From: Burkholderiales bacterium
Lineage (GTDB): Bacteria; Pseudomonadota; Gammaproteobacteria; Burkholderiales; SG8-41
DNA: 64,000 nucleotides
Reading direction: 5' to 3'
Assembly (NCBI GenBank): GCA_019749945.1
Contig: JAIEPF010000010.1
Coordinates: 186,001 to 250,000 of the forward strand
In this document: piece by piece, positions 8,342-16,475 of the stretch
How the letters are laid out: the number at the start of each line of letters is the position of its first letter
How positions within the stretch are numbered: position 1 is the stretch's first letter
Translations under genes and position numbers: made by a program
The notes under the pieces: generated by a model
What the model saw: the letters and a program-made list of their open reading frames with translations, nothing else
What the model was told of the DNA's origin: nothing
Databases searched by the model: none

Positions 8342-9126
8342 GCGCCAAGCTTTTTCATGTAGTTGATGATCGCTTCGGCCACTGCAGCCGGCTGTTCCGG
8401 CAGCAGCGCATGCGCGGCATTGTCGATTTTGGCGATGGTCACGCGCCCGGCGCCCCACTGGTCGCGGTAGGTGTAAATGCTGTCCGGCGGCGACAGCGGA
8501 TCCTTCAGCGACAGCACGTCGAGCACGGGGGCCTTGCCGGCGGTCCACCATTGCTCTTTCGGCGTGGCCTCGGTGGCATCGCGTTCGGCATGCATCACCT
8601 CGTCGTTCCAGCCGTCGAGCCAGACGCGGGCGTCATTGCCCGGCGCAAAAAACACGTGCTGCAGATGCTGGAGCCTTTCTGCTTCCGGCAGATCCATCTG
8701 ATGGCATTTGTTGATCGAGTCGCGCAGCGCCGGCGCCAGCGGCCAGGTGTGCGTCGCGGCGAGCAGCACCACGGCGCGCACCAGCTGCGGATGGTCGGCG
8801 GCCATGGTGCGGGCGACAAAATTGCCGAAGGCATGGCCGGCGACCACGGAGGGTTCGCCGCCGTCGTGTTTGATCACCGCGGCGATGTCTTTTGCGAAGT
8901 CGTGCAGCGTGATGCCGTGCAGCGGTCCCTTGCTGCCGCCGAGACCGCGCGGTTGCGGGCACAACACGCGGTAACCGGCCGCCGCGAGGCGCTCTGCGAT
9001 GTCAAAAAAATCGGCGGCGCCGCGGCCCAGCGAGGGCATCATCACGATGCGCGGGCCGCTGCCGAAAGCGTGTACTGCAATATGGACTGCGCCGTGCTGA
9101 ACAATAAAGGTCGGAGTGGCGGACAT
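8338..9126 (-). CDS. Alpha/beta-fold hydrolase
   Basis: 262 residues from ATG 9126 (MSATPTFIVQHGAVHIAVHAFG). The open frame runs far upstream to 10383, but that part is the antisense of the Bug gene on the other strand. The alpha/beta hydrolase order is visible: oxyanion strand region VMMPSLGRGAADF, then the nucleophile elbow at AGHAFGNFVAR (about residue 108), and a late histidine in IDNAAHALLPEQP. The elbow reads G-H-A-F-G, with Ala where Ser, Cys or Asp is expected. The protein may therefore be non-hydrolytic, or use another residue or serve as a lyase or binding protein. It is the first gene of the minus operon, transcribed divergently from 9343. Confidence 0.85.
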   Translation of the reverse strand: MSATPTFIVQHGAVHIAVHAFGSGPRIVMMPSLGRGAADFFDIAERLAAAGYRVLCPQPRGLGGSKGPLHGITLHDFAKDIAAVIKHDGGEPSVVAGHAFGNFVARTMAADHPQLVRAVVLLAATHTWPLAPALRDSINKCHQMDLPEAERLQHLQHVFFAPGNDARVWLDGWNDEVMHAERDATEATPKEQWWTAGKAPVLDVLSLKDPLSPPDSIYTYRDQWGAGRVTIAKIDNAAHALLPEQPAAVAEAIINYMKKLGA

Positions 9127-9238
9127 GCGTGCGGATGGGGCCGGAAGTCGGTGGGAAGTTGATTCTACCGCGGCTGTCCGGCGCGCCGCATCGTCCTTCC
9201 AGTATATGGAGGACATGTTGTTTGCGGGCGCTGCGTCG

Positions 9239-9267
9239 TTGTGCGGTGATGGCGCCGCTCCTATAAT
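9239..9267 (+). promoter_or_regulatory. Sigma-70-type promoter for the 9343-15543 operon
   Basis: TTGTGC at 9239-9244 (four of six matches to TTGACA), a 17-bp spacer, then a perfect TATAAT at 9262-9267. Transcription would start near 9274, giving a leader of about 70 nt before the first ATG at 9343. It is the best promoter match noticed in the window. Confidence 0.65.
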
Positions 9268-9342
9268 CCAGGGCCGGCCCTGCAGGGCATGGCAAAACAA
9301 TAAAAAAACAATACCCCAGGCAGTCAATCCAGGAGGAGCGTG

Positions 9343-10350
9343 ATGACCAAAGCTTGTGTCCGTGCGTTGCTGAGGCGCGCGCATTGCGGTTTGTGGCTGG
9401 GCATGATGATGAGCGGTCTTGCCGCTGTTGCAACGGCACAGGAGTGGAAGCCGGAGCGCAACATCGAACTCGTGGTGTCGTCCGGCGCAGGCGGGGCAGC
9501 CGACCGCTCGGCGCGCACGATCCAGAAGTTCCTGCAGGAAATTCCCGGCATGACCAGTGTTGTCGTCAACAACAAGCCGGGCGGCAGCGGCACCGTGGCC
9601 TGGAGTTATGTCAATCAGCATCCCGGCGACGGCCACTACATCTCGACGCTGAACACCGCACTGGTGACCAACCAGATCATCGGGCTCAGCACACTGCGTT
9701 ACCAGGACATTACGCCGCTGAACATCCTGATGCATGAATATGTTGCGGTGTGGGTGCGCAGCGGGTCGACGCTGATGAGCGGCAAGGATCTGGTGGCGAA
9801 GCTGAAGGCGGATCCGGCGTCGGTCAGTTTCGGCATTTCCCCGGCCCGCGGCAACCAGAATCACATCGTGCTCGGCATGATCGCGCGCAGCGCCGGTATT
9901 GATCCCAAGGCGCTGAAGATTGTTGTGTATTCCTCCGGTGGCGCAGGCGCCACGGCCGCGCTGGGCGGCCACGTCGAAGTCTGGACGGGAACCGTGGGCA
10001 ATGCGCTGCCGCTGGTGCAGGACGGCCGCATCCGTGTCCTCGGCATCAGCGCCCCGCAGCGCCAGGCCGGCGGTTTTGCCGCGGTGCCGACCTTCCGCGA
10101 ACAGGGCATCGATGCCGTGTATTCGGCATGGCGCGGTTTCCTTGCGCCCGGCGGCCTCAGCCCGGCGCAGGTTGCGTACTGGGATCGCGCGTTCTCGCGC
10201 ATCGTCGAGGATCCGGACTGGAAAGCCGAACTCGAGAAAAACGCCTGGGGCCGCGAGTTCAAGGGTTCGGCCGAAACCCGGAAATTCCTCGAGGCGGAGC
10301 ACAAGCTGCTCGACAGGATTCTCGCCGATCTCGGCCTCATCAAGCGTTGA
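9343..10350 (+). CDS. Bug/TctC-like periplasmic binding protein, divergent member
   Basis: 335 residues. ATG 9343 is preferred over an overlapping GTG at 9340 because AGGAGG (9331-9336) is correctly spaced for it. The signal sequence spans about the first 33 residues, ending AAVATAQEW. The family fold is recognisable from NIELVVSSGAGGAADRSAR, VVVNNKPGGSGTVAW and WRGFLAPGGLSPAQV. It departs from the other five Bug proteins: the usual PYKG loop is replaced by KIVVYSSGGAGATAALGG. This suggests a different ligand. First gene of a plus operon directed at two hydrolases and a second Bug protein. Confidence 0.9.
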   Translation: MTKACVRALLRRAHCGLWLGMMMSGLAAVATAQEWKPERNIELVVSSGAGGAADRSARTIQKFLQEIPGMTSVVVNNKPGGSGTVAWSYVNQHPGDGHYISTLNTALVTNQIIGLSTLRYQDITPLNILMHEYVAVWVRSGSTLMSGKDLVAKLKADPASVSFGISPARGNQNHIVLGMIARSAGIDPKALKIVVYSSGGAGATAALGGHVEVWTGTVGNALPLVQDGRIRVLGISAPQRQAGGFAAVPTFREQGIDAVYSAWRGFLAPGGLSPAQVAYWDRAFSRIVEDPDWKAELEKNAWGREFKGSAETRKFLEAEHKLLDRILADLGLIKR

Positions 10351-10372
10351 GACTGCGGAAGCCAGGTTTGCC

Positions 10373-10407
10373 TCACCCATCACCCATCACCAGTCACCAG
10401 CAACCAC
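10373..10407. repeat. Heptamer tandem array (TCACCCA/TCACCAG units)
   Basis: Five consecutive 7-base units, TCACCCA twice, TCACCAG twice, then CAACCAC, just upstream of the CocE gene ribosome-binding site. A reverse-complement array of similar units occurs at 44225-44268. No pairing partner arm is seen here. Confidence 0.75.
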
Positions 10408-10419
10408 ACGGAGCGCTTC

Positions 10420-12123
10420 ATGCCTGACAAGTCCGCCAAGTTGTCCCAGCCGCAGGACTGGAAACTGATCGTCGAAAAAGACGTGCCGATCAAGCTGCGC
10501 GATGGCGCGATCATCTATTGCGACGTGCTGCGGCCGGACTGCAAGGAGAAGGTGCCGGCGCTGATCAACATCGGGCCGTACCAGAAGGACAAGCTGTGGC
10601 GGCCGCCGGCAGACTTGGAAGAGAAGGCGAATCCGTACCTGAACTGGGAAACCGCGAACCCGCTGTGGTGGTGCCCGCGCGGTTATGCGCTGGTGCGCAT
10701 CGATTCGCGCGGCTCCGGCAAGTCACCCGGATTGTCCGATCCGAACTCGTACCAGGAAGGCGTGGATTTCTACGACGCTATCGAATGGTCGGCAAAACAG
10801 TCCTGGTGTTCGGGCAATATCGGCGCACTGGGCGTGTCGTACCACGCCAACTGCCAGTGGCGTGCGGCCAATCTGCAGCCGCCGTCGCTGAAGGCGATCC
10901 TGCCCTGGGAAGGTCGCGCTGACCTCTACCGCGATCAGGCGTACCACGGCGGCATATTCGCGATGGGTTTCATCTCCAGCTGGCATAACACCCAGACCGC
11001 GCACCACCTGCTGGGGCGGCCGCGCGAATACAACCCCAATGCCTTCCGCAACGACATGCTGTGGAACTGGATGAGCAACAACCTCGACTCCGAATACTGG
11101 CGCATCCGCAGCGCGCAATGGGACAAGATCACGGTGCCGCTGTTCAGCGCCGGCAACTGGGGCGGTTTTTCACTGCATCTGCGCGGCAACATCGAGGGAT
11201 TCGTCAACGCCGCGTCAAAACATAAAAAACTGCGCGTGCATACCGGTTCGCATTTCCATCCCTTCCACTCGGAGGAGGGGCGCATCGACCAGCTGCGCTG
11301 GTTTGATTACTGGCTGAAGAACATCGACACCGGAATCATGGACGAGCCGCCGGTCAAGATCGAAATCCGCACCGGCGGCAGCACCAAGCCCTATAAATTC
11401 CGTTTCGAGAACGAATGGCCGCTGGCGCGTACGCAGTGGACCAGAATGCATCTCAACATCGAGCGCGCGCAGGGCACGGACATCGACAGCGTCGAAGGTT
11501 CATTGTCCACGCAGGCGCCGGCGAAGGAATCGAAGCTCGGTTATTCCGCCAGCGGTGTGACCAAGGCCGGTGTTGCCTCATCGTCCACCGCGCTGATGCT
11601 CGCCGCACAGAGCAAGATGGGCGTGTCCTTTGAAACGCCGCCGCTGGCTGAGGACACCGAAGTCACCGGGCCGCTGATGCTCAACCTGTGGGTGTCGAGT
11701 TCGTCGGAAGACATGGACATCATGGTAACGCTGCGCAACATCGATCCCGACGGCAGGGATGTCTGCGAAGTCGGCCAGCAGGGGCAGTCGGTGCCGGCGG
11801 TGACCAAGGGCTGGCTGCGTGCCTCGCACCGCAAGCTGGATCCGGCGCGTACGCTGCCGTACCGGCCCTTCCACGCCCATGACGAACGGCAGTGGCTGAC
11901 GCCGGGCGAGATCGTCGAATGCCAGGTCGAAATATGGCCGACCTGCATGGTGTTCAAAAAAGGCCACAGGATCTGCATCGACATCCAGTCGCGCGACGGC
12001 GCGGGCAGCCAGATGTACGGGCATTACCACGCTGATTACAACCTGGGCGCGGAAAACACGATTTACTCGGGCGGCGACAAACCGTCGTATCTGCTGTTGC
12101 CGATCATTCCGGCGAAAGCGTAA
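10420..12123 (+). CDS. CocE/NonD family hydrolase (X-prolyl dipeptidyl-peptidase S15-like)
   Basis: 567 residues, with GGAG seven bases before ATG 10420. An N-terminal alpha/beta hydrolase domain has PLWWCPRGYALVRIDSRGSGKSPG and a nucleophile elbow GVSYH at about residue 145 (Ser). The acid and histidine fall in the region ending THTGSHFHPFHS near residue 290. A C-terminal jelly-roll domain begins about residue 330 (SFETPPLAEDTEVTGPLMLNLWVSS), as in cocaine esterase and glutaryl-7-ACA acylase relatives. There is no signal peptide, so it is cytoplasmic. It probably hydrolyses an ester or amide substrate delivered by the operon. The downstream hydrolase starts 24 nt later. Confidence 0.92.
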   Translation: MPDKSAKLSQPQDWKLIVEKDVPIKLRDGAIIYCDVLRPDCKEKVPALINIGPYQKDKLWRPPADLEEKANPYLNWETANPLWWCPRGYALVRIDSRGSGKSPGLSDPNSYQEGVDFYDAIEWSAKQSWCSGNIGALGVSYHANCQWRAANLQPPSLKAILPWEGRADLYRDQAYHGGIFAMGFISSWHNTQTAHHLLGRPREYNPNAFRNDMLWNWMSNNLDSEYWRIRSAQWDKITVPLFSAGNWGGFSLHLRGNIEGFVNAASKHKKLRVHTGSHFHPFHSEEGRIDQLRWFDYWLKNIDTGIMDEPPVKIEIRTGGSTKPYKFRFENEWPLARTQWTRMHLNIERAQGTDIDSVEGSLSTQAPAKESKLGYSASGVTKAGVASSSTALMLAAQSKMGVSFETPPLAEDTEVTGPLMLNLWVSSSSEDMDIMVTLRNIDPDGRDVCEVGQQGQSVPAVTKGWLRASHRKLDPARTLPYRPFHAHDERQWLTPGEIVECQVEIWPTCMVFKKGHRICIDIQSRDGAGSQMYGHYHADYNLGAENTIYSGGDKPSYLLLPIIPAKA

Positions 12124-12147
12124 CTGCATTACGGAAATTTTCATCAC

Positions 12148-13008
12148 ATGGCATACACCACGATCAACGGCATCAAGATCAATTACGAAATCGCCGGCAA
12201 GGGCACGCCGCTGCTGATGTTCGCGCCCGGCGGTTTTGGCTCGACCATTGCGCGCTGGACAGCGGCCGGCGGCAAGCGCGAATGGCAGGAAATGGACGGC
12301 CTGGCCACATTGGCGAAACATTTCAAGGTCATCGCCTATGACCGCCGCGAGGCGGGATTTTCCGGCGGGCGCATCGAACCTTTGAGCTGGGACCATTACG
12401 TGCTGGAGGCGAAAGCGCTGCTCGAATTCGCCGGCGAAAAAAGGGCGCTGATCCTCGGCAGCTGCATGGGTGCTGCGCTGGCCACAGCCTTTGCCGAACG
12501 CCATCCGGCGCTGTGTCTCGGGCTGTACCTGCACTGGCCGGTGGGCGGTTACCGCTGGTTGCTGAAGGGGCAGACCTTTTTCCAGCGCCACATGGATTTT
12601 GTGCGGGCCAACGGTTTTGCCGCCGTGGTCAAACGCGCGCCGCAGAAACGCAGCTTCTGGGAAGACGCCGAGATCGGACCCTGGGGGCCGCCGACGGTGC
12701 ATGACGCGGAATTCGCCGCGCAGTACGTGAAGCAGGACATGGACCGCTATTTCGCGATCTGCGCGCAGACCCGGAACACCTTGTTCAATGACACCCAGTT
12801 CTCCGGCGCCGGCCCTGCGGCGCTGATGAACATGGACATCCCGACCTTCATCCAGTCCGGCAACGATGCCTCACATGCGCATTCGGCATCCTGGGCGACC
12901 AAGGAATTGATGCCCAATGCCGAGTTGTGGGATGTGCTGCCGCCGCATCAGAACGGCCGCAATACGCTGGAGCAGATACTCAAGTTCAAGGCGAAACTAG
13001 GCTTGTAA
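12148..13008 (+). CDS. Alpha/beta-fold hydrolase with a predicted Cys nucleophile
   Basis: 286 residues, cytoplasmic. It has the typical start FMAYTTINGIKINYEIAGKG-like strand pair, HG-equivalent loop FAPGGFGSTIARW, and the strand-turn IAYDRREAGFSGGR. The nucleophile elbow at about residue 109 reads G-S-C-M-G-A: cysteine sits where most family members have serine. Aspartate in FIQSGNDASHAH and histidine in VLPPHQNGRN are candidates for the rest of the triad. Cys nucleophiles are established in dienelactone hydrolase, so an active enzyme is plausible. It follows the CocE hydrolase closely and precedes a Bug protein, suggesting a hydrolytic uptake-and-degradation unit. Confidence 0.88.
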   Translation: MAYTTINGIKINYEIAGKGTPLLMFAPGGFGSTIARWTAAGGKREWQEMDGLATLAKHFKVIAYDRREAGFSGGRIEPLSWDHYVLEAKALLEFAGEKRALILGSCMGAALATAFAERHPALCLGLYLHWPVGGYRWLLKGQTFFQRHMDFVRANGFAAVVKRAPQKRSFWEDAEIGPWGPPTVHDAEFAAQYVKQDMDRYFAICAQTRNTLFNDTQFSGAGPAALMNMDIPTFIQSGNDASHAHSASWATKELMPNAELWDVLPPHQNGRNTLEQILKFKAKLGL

Positions 13009-13044
13009 TTCGTCAGCTTGTAAGCTTAACAGGAGGAGAACAAC

Positions 13045-14016
13045 ATGCATAAAACCGCAATCACCATGGCACTGTTGCTTGCGAATGTCGGCACCGTTGC
13101 CGCGCAAGGCAAGGGCGCGACCGATTTCCCGACCCGGCCGGTGCGTATCGTCGTCGGTTTCACGCCCGGCGGCCAGCCCGATATTTTTTCGCGACTGATC
13201 AGCGCCAAACTCGGTGAAGCTTTGGGGCAGACGATCATCGTCGACAACCGCCCGGGAGCCGGCGGCGCCATCGGCACCAAGCTCGTGGCAGACGCAACGC
13301 CGGACGGGCACACGCTGCTCTGTGTATCGACCTCGCATGTCATTGCGCCTGCAGTACGCAAGCTGAACTACGATCCGATCAGGGATTTTTCCGGCATCAC
13401 GCAGATGTACAGTGCTTCGTACATGCTGGTGACGGCGCCGGCACTGGGCGTCAAAAGCGTCAAAGACCTGATCGCCATGGCAAAAGCCAAACCGGGTGCG
13501 CTCAATTTCAGTTCGGCCGGCATGGGCAGCGGCACGCATTTCGCCGGTGAAGTGTTCAAGGATGCGGCGAAGATTGATGTCGTGCATGTGCCGTACAAGG
13601 GCATCCCCGAAGCGATGAGCGACACCATGAGCAATCGTGTGCAGTTTTTCATGGCGCCGCTGGCCAGCTCGGTGAATCAGGTGCGCGAGGGACGCCTGAT
13701 CGGTCTCGGCGTGACATCGCTGAAGCGTGCGGCGATTTATCCTGACATTCCGACCATTGCCGAATCCGGATTGCCGGGCTTCGAGTTTGATTCCTGGGGC
13801 GGTTTGCTGGCGCCGTCCAAAACATCACGTGCCATCATCAACCGGCTCAATCTTGAAGTCGGCAAGGCGCTGAATGCGCCGGACATCCAGCAGCGCATGC
13901 GCACGATGGGCGCCGAGGCGGCGCCGAGCACGCCCGAGGCGCTCGACAAGCAGATTGCGCGCGAGATCGCGTTGATCGGCTCCATCGCCAAACGCGCCGG
14001 CATCAATCCCGAGTAA
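13045..14016 (+). CDS. Bug/TctC-family periplasmic solute-binding protein
   Basis: 323 residues behind AGGAGGAG at 13031. The signal peptide MHKTAITMALLLANVGTVAAQ precedes PVRIVVGFTPGGQPDIFSR, VDNRPGAGGAIGTKL, TPDGHTLL and HVPYKGIPEAMSDTMSN. Mature length and C-terminal helix are standard. It is the second Bug protein of the 9343 operon, and its PYKG loop is typical, in contrast to the first. The pair may bind different intermediates. The next gene starts 11 nt after the stop. Confidence 0.95.
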   Translation: MHKTAITMALLLANVGTVAAQGKGATDFPTRPVRIVVGFTPGGQPDIFSRLISAKLGEALGQTIIVDNRPGAGGAIGTKLVADATPDGHTLLCVSTSHVIAPAVRKLNYDPIRDFSGITQMYSASYMLVTAPALGVKSVKDLIAMAKAKPGALNFSSAGMGSGTHFAGEVFKDAAKIDVVHVPYKGIPEAMSDTMSNRVQFFMAPLASSVNQVREGRLIGLGVTSLKRAAIYPDIPTIAESGLPGFEFDSWGGLLAPSKTSRAIINRLNLEVGKALNAPDIQQRMRTMGAEAAPSTPEALDKQIAREIALIGSIAKRAGINPE

Positions 14017-14027
14017 CAAGGTCATTA

Positions 14028-15002
14028 ATGGCGGATGCACTGTTTCTCGACGAGGCCTCAGTCAGGCAACTCGTCACGATGGAGGATGCGCTGGCTGCAG
14101 TCGAAGAAGTTTTCGGAGCACAGGGCCGCGGCGGCGTGTACAACGTGCCGCGGGTGCGTGCACCGGTCAAGGGCGGCACGCTGCGCATCACGGCTGCAGT
14201 GTTGTCCTATCGCGGTTATTACGGCGTCAAGGTGTCGAGCACTGCGGTGTTTCACAGCAACGCCGGACGCATGTTTTGTCTGTATCGCGAAGAGACCGGC
14301 GAGTTGTGCGCGATCGTGCAGGTGTTTGCGATGGGCGCATTACGCACTGGTGCTGCCAGCGGCATCGCGACCCAATATCTGGCCAATGCCGATGCGGCTG
14401 TGCTCGGTGTACTCGGTTCGGGACGGCAGGCGCGAACCCAGGTCGATGCCATTTGCGCGGTGCGGCCGATCCGTGAGATCCGTGTCTGGAGTCCGCGTCA
14501 GGCGAGCCGTGAGGCCTTCTGCGACGACGTTAAAAATATCAATAAAATCAAATGTTTAAAGGCAGATACCCCGGAGGCTGCGGTACGCGGTGTCGATGTG
14601 CTGATCACTGCGACCACGGCGACTGAACCAGTGGTGCAGGGGGCGTGGCTGAAACCCGGTGTACATATCAATGCCATCGGCGCGAACTTCGAGCACCGGC
14701 GCGAGCTGGATAGCGCAACGGTGGCTGCAGCGAAATTCATCGCCACCGACGATACCGAACAGGTGCGTTATGAATCCACCGACCTCGCGGTGCCGGTGGC
14801 CGAAGGCAAACTGTCCTGGGATCAGGTGCACAGCCTCGGCGATGTGGTGGCCGGAAAACTCAAAGGGCGTCAGTCGCATCGGGACGTCACGCTGTTCAAA
14901 TCACTGGGTGTGGCGATTGAAGATGTGGCGCTGGCCGCACGTGCTTATGAAATAGCCTTGAAGCTCGGCATTGGCTTGACGCTGCCCGACCTTACCCGGT
15001 GA
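14028..15002 (+). CDS. Ornithine cyclodeaminase / mu-crystallin family protein
   Basis: 324 residues. The N-terminal dimerisation part (FLDEASVRQLVTMEDALAAVEEVF) and the substrate region (GGTLRITAAVLSYRGYYGVKVSS) are followed by the NAD-binding Rossmann motif VLGVLGSGRQARTQVDAI at about residue 125, and ITATTATEPVVQGAWLKPGVHINAIGA near residue 190. Relatives are ornithine cyclodeaminases, ketimine reductases and alanine or 2-amino-acid dehydrogenases. The reaction here is probably reduction or deamination of an imino or amino acid, not specifically ornithine. Residues 168-178 are encoded by an AT-rich stretch (14531-14560) matching the IHF-type motif discussed elsewhere. Confidence 0.9.
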   Translation: MADALFLDEASVRQLVTMEDALAAVEEVFGAQGRGGVYNVPRVRAPVKGGTLRITAAVLSYRGYYGVKVSSTAVFHSNAGRMFCLYREETGELCAIVQVFAMGALRTGAASGIATQYLANADAAVLGVLGSGRQARTQVDAICAVRPIREIRVWSPRQASREAFCDDVKNINKIKCLKADTPEAAVRGVDVLITATTATEPVVQGAWLKPGVHINAIGANFEHRRELDSATVAAAKFIATDDTEQVRYESTDLAVPVAEGKLSWDQVHSLGDVVAGKLKGRQSHRDVTLFKSLGVAIEDVALAARAYEIALKLGIGLTLPDLTR

Positions 15003-15021
15003 ATCTGACCCGATAACACCG

Positions 15022-15543
15022 ATGGCACGCATTCCGCCCGTAGCACCCGCCAACGAATCCGCCGAATTGAAAACGGTGTTCGACCAGTTGCGCGCCACCC
15101 GCGGCAGTGTGCCCGGCATGTACCGCACGCTGGCGCACCAGCCGGCGATCCTTGCCGCGCATCGCGCCTATTTTCATGCCGCGCTCGACGCCGGCGTGCT
15201 GCCGCGGCCGTTCAAGGAAAAAATTGCCTGGCGCGTTGCAAGGTTGCGTGGCTCTGAATATTCCTCGACCTCCCATCGCCGTTATGCGCTGAGACACGGT
15301 GTCGCAGAGGCCGAGCTCGCCGCCATCGATCGTGGTGATTACACAGCACTTCCGCCGCGGGAATCTGCGGCACCGAATTTCGCCGAAGCGATGGTCAAAG
15401 GGCGGGGCACTGTTGACGACGCTATTTATGCCGCGCTGTCGCAGCATTTCAATCCGGCAGAAATCGTCGAAATTGCGGCGCTGGTCGGCATCATGGAACT
15501 GGCATCGTCGCTGGGTGCGGTGTTCGAACTCACGGCGGATTGA
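15022..15543 (+). CDS. Carboxymuconolactone decarboxylase/AhpD-like protein lacking the CxxC pair
   Basis: 173 residues of the all-helical AhpD/CMD fold. The family region usually reading C-x-x-C-x-x-x-H is here GSEYSSTSHRRYALRHG (about residues 72-88). Both redox cysteines are replaced by serine while the Glu, Tyr and His positions are kept. A peroxidase or disulfide role is therefore unlikely; proton transfer as in carboxymuconolactone decarboxylase, or another role, is possible. It begins 19 nt after the cyclodeaminase-like gene and is the last clear member of the operon. Confidence 0.85.
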   Translation: MARIPPVAPANESAELKTVFDQLRATRGSVPGMYRTLAHQPAILAAHRAYFHAALDAGVLPRPFKEKIAWRVARLRGSEYSSTSHRRYALRHGVAEAELAAIDRGDYTALPPRESAAPNFAEAMVKGRGTVDDAIYAALSQHFNPAEIVEIAALVGIMELASSLGAVFELTAD

Positions 15544-15566
15544 GAGGGCTGGCGTAGAATGCCCGG

Positions 15567-16412
15567 ATGAAAGCCCCCAAACGCCTGTTATCCCTGATCG
15601 AAGAAGGACTGATCGACTCGGTCGTGCGCCAGTTGATGAGCGGCAAGGAGGCGACGGTCTACGTGGTGCGCAGCGGCGGCGACACCCTGTGCGCGAAGAT
15701 CTACAAGGAAGCCACGCAGCGCAGTTTCCGCCAGGCCGTCGACTACACCGAAAACCGCAAGGTCAGGAATTCACGCCAGGCCCGCGCCATGGCCAAAGGC
15801 ACGCGTTATGGCCGGCAGCAGCAGGAAGCGGTGTGGCAGCGCGCCGAGGTCGATGCGCTGTACCGGCTGGCTGATGCCGGCGTGCGCGTGCCCAAACCCC
15901 ACAATTTTCTCGATGGCGTGCTGCTGATGGAGCTGGTGGCCGACGCGAACGGTGAGGCCGCGCCGCGGCTGAACGATGTGGCGCTGAGAGCAGAACAGGC
16001 GCAGGAATATCACGCGATGCTGCTGCAGCAGGTCGTGCGCATGTTGTGCGCCGGCATCATCCACGGCGACCTGTCGGAGTTCAACATCCTGCTGGCGGCC
16101 GACGGTCCGGTGATCATCGATCTGCCGCAGGCGGTGGATGCCGCCGGCAACAATCACGCCTGCCGCATGCTGCTGCGCGATGTCGGCAACCTGCGCGACT
16201 ACTTCGGACGTTATGCGCCGGAGCTGCTGGATACCCGTTACGGCCCGGAAATCTGGGATCTCTACGAACGCGGTGCGCTGACGCCTGACGCGGCGCTGAC
16301 CGGCCATTTCGAGCAAAAGTCCGGTACCGTGGATCTGGTCAGTGTCATGCGTGAAATTGATGACGCGAGAGCCGAGGAGGCGGCCCGGCTGCTGCGCATG
16401 CAGACCATCTGA
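15567..16412 (+). CDS. RIO1-family serine/threonine protein kinase
   Basis: 281 residues. A glycine-poor nucleotide loop SGKEATVYVV (about residues 25-34) precedes the lysine in LCAKIYKEA. The catalytic loop is IIHGDLSEFNILL (about 163-175), and the metal motif region is VIIDLPQAVD, where IDLPQ replaces DFG as in RIO kinases. A basic segment RQAVDYTENRKVRNSRQARAMAKG matches the RIO1 insert. Known RIO1 proteins act in ribosome maturation in archaea and eukaryotes; the role of bacterial homologues is poorly defined. It lies 23 nt after the CMD gene and is followed by a strong terminator. Confidence 0.93.
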   Translation: MKAPKRLLSLIEEGLIDSVVRQLMSGKEATVYVVRSGGDTLCAKIYKEATQRSFRQAVDYTENRKVRNSRQARAMAKGTRYGRQQQEAVWQRAEVDALYRLADAGVRVPKPHNFLDGVLLMELVADANGEAAPRLNDVALRAEQAQEYHAMLLQQVVRMLCAGIIHGDLSEFNILLAADGPVIIDLPQAVDAAGNNHACRMLLRDVGNLRDYFGRYAPELLDTRYGPEIWDLYERGALTPDAALTGHFEQKSGTVDLVSVMREIDDARAEEAARLLRMQTI

Positions 16413-16428
16413 GGACGCGTCGCAAAAT

Positions 16429-16462
16429 AAAAGGACGGGTGCTCGCGCCCCCGCCCTTTTTT
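16429..16462. terminator. Bidirectional intrinsic terminator
   Basis: A 14-bp stem (AAAAGGACGGGTGC with GCCCCCGCCCTTTT, two mismatches) around a TCGC loop, followed by T-run bases on the plus strand and an A-run on the other side. It sits between the convergent RIO1 kinase and lipoprotein genes and can serve both. Confidence 0.88.
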
Positions 16463-16475
16463 GATCTGCGCGGAA

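Noticed and set aside
9127..10383. Upstream part of the long minus-strand frame that ends with the alpha/beta hydrolase
   Set aside because: It is antisense to the Bug gene and has no family similarity; ATG 9126 starts the real hydrolase.
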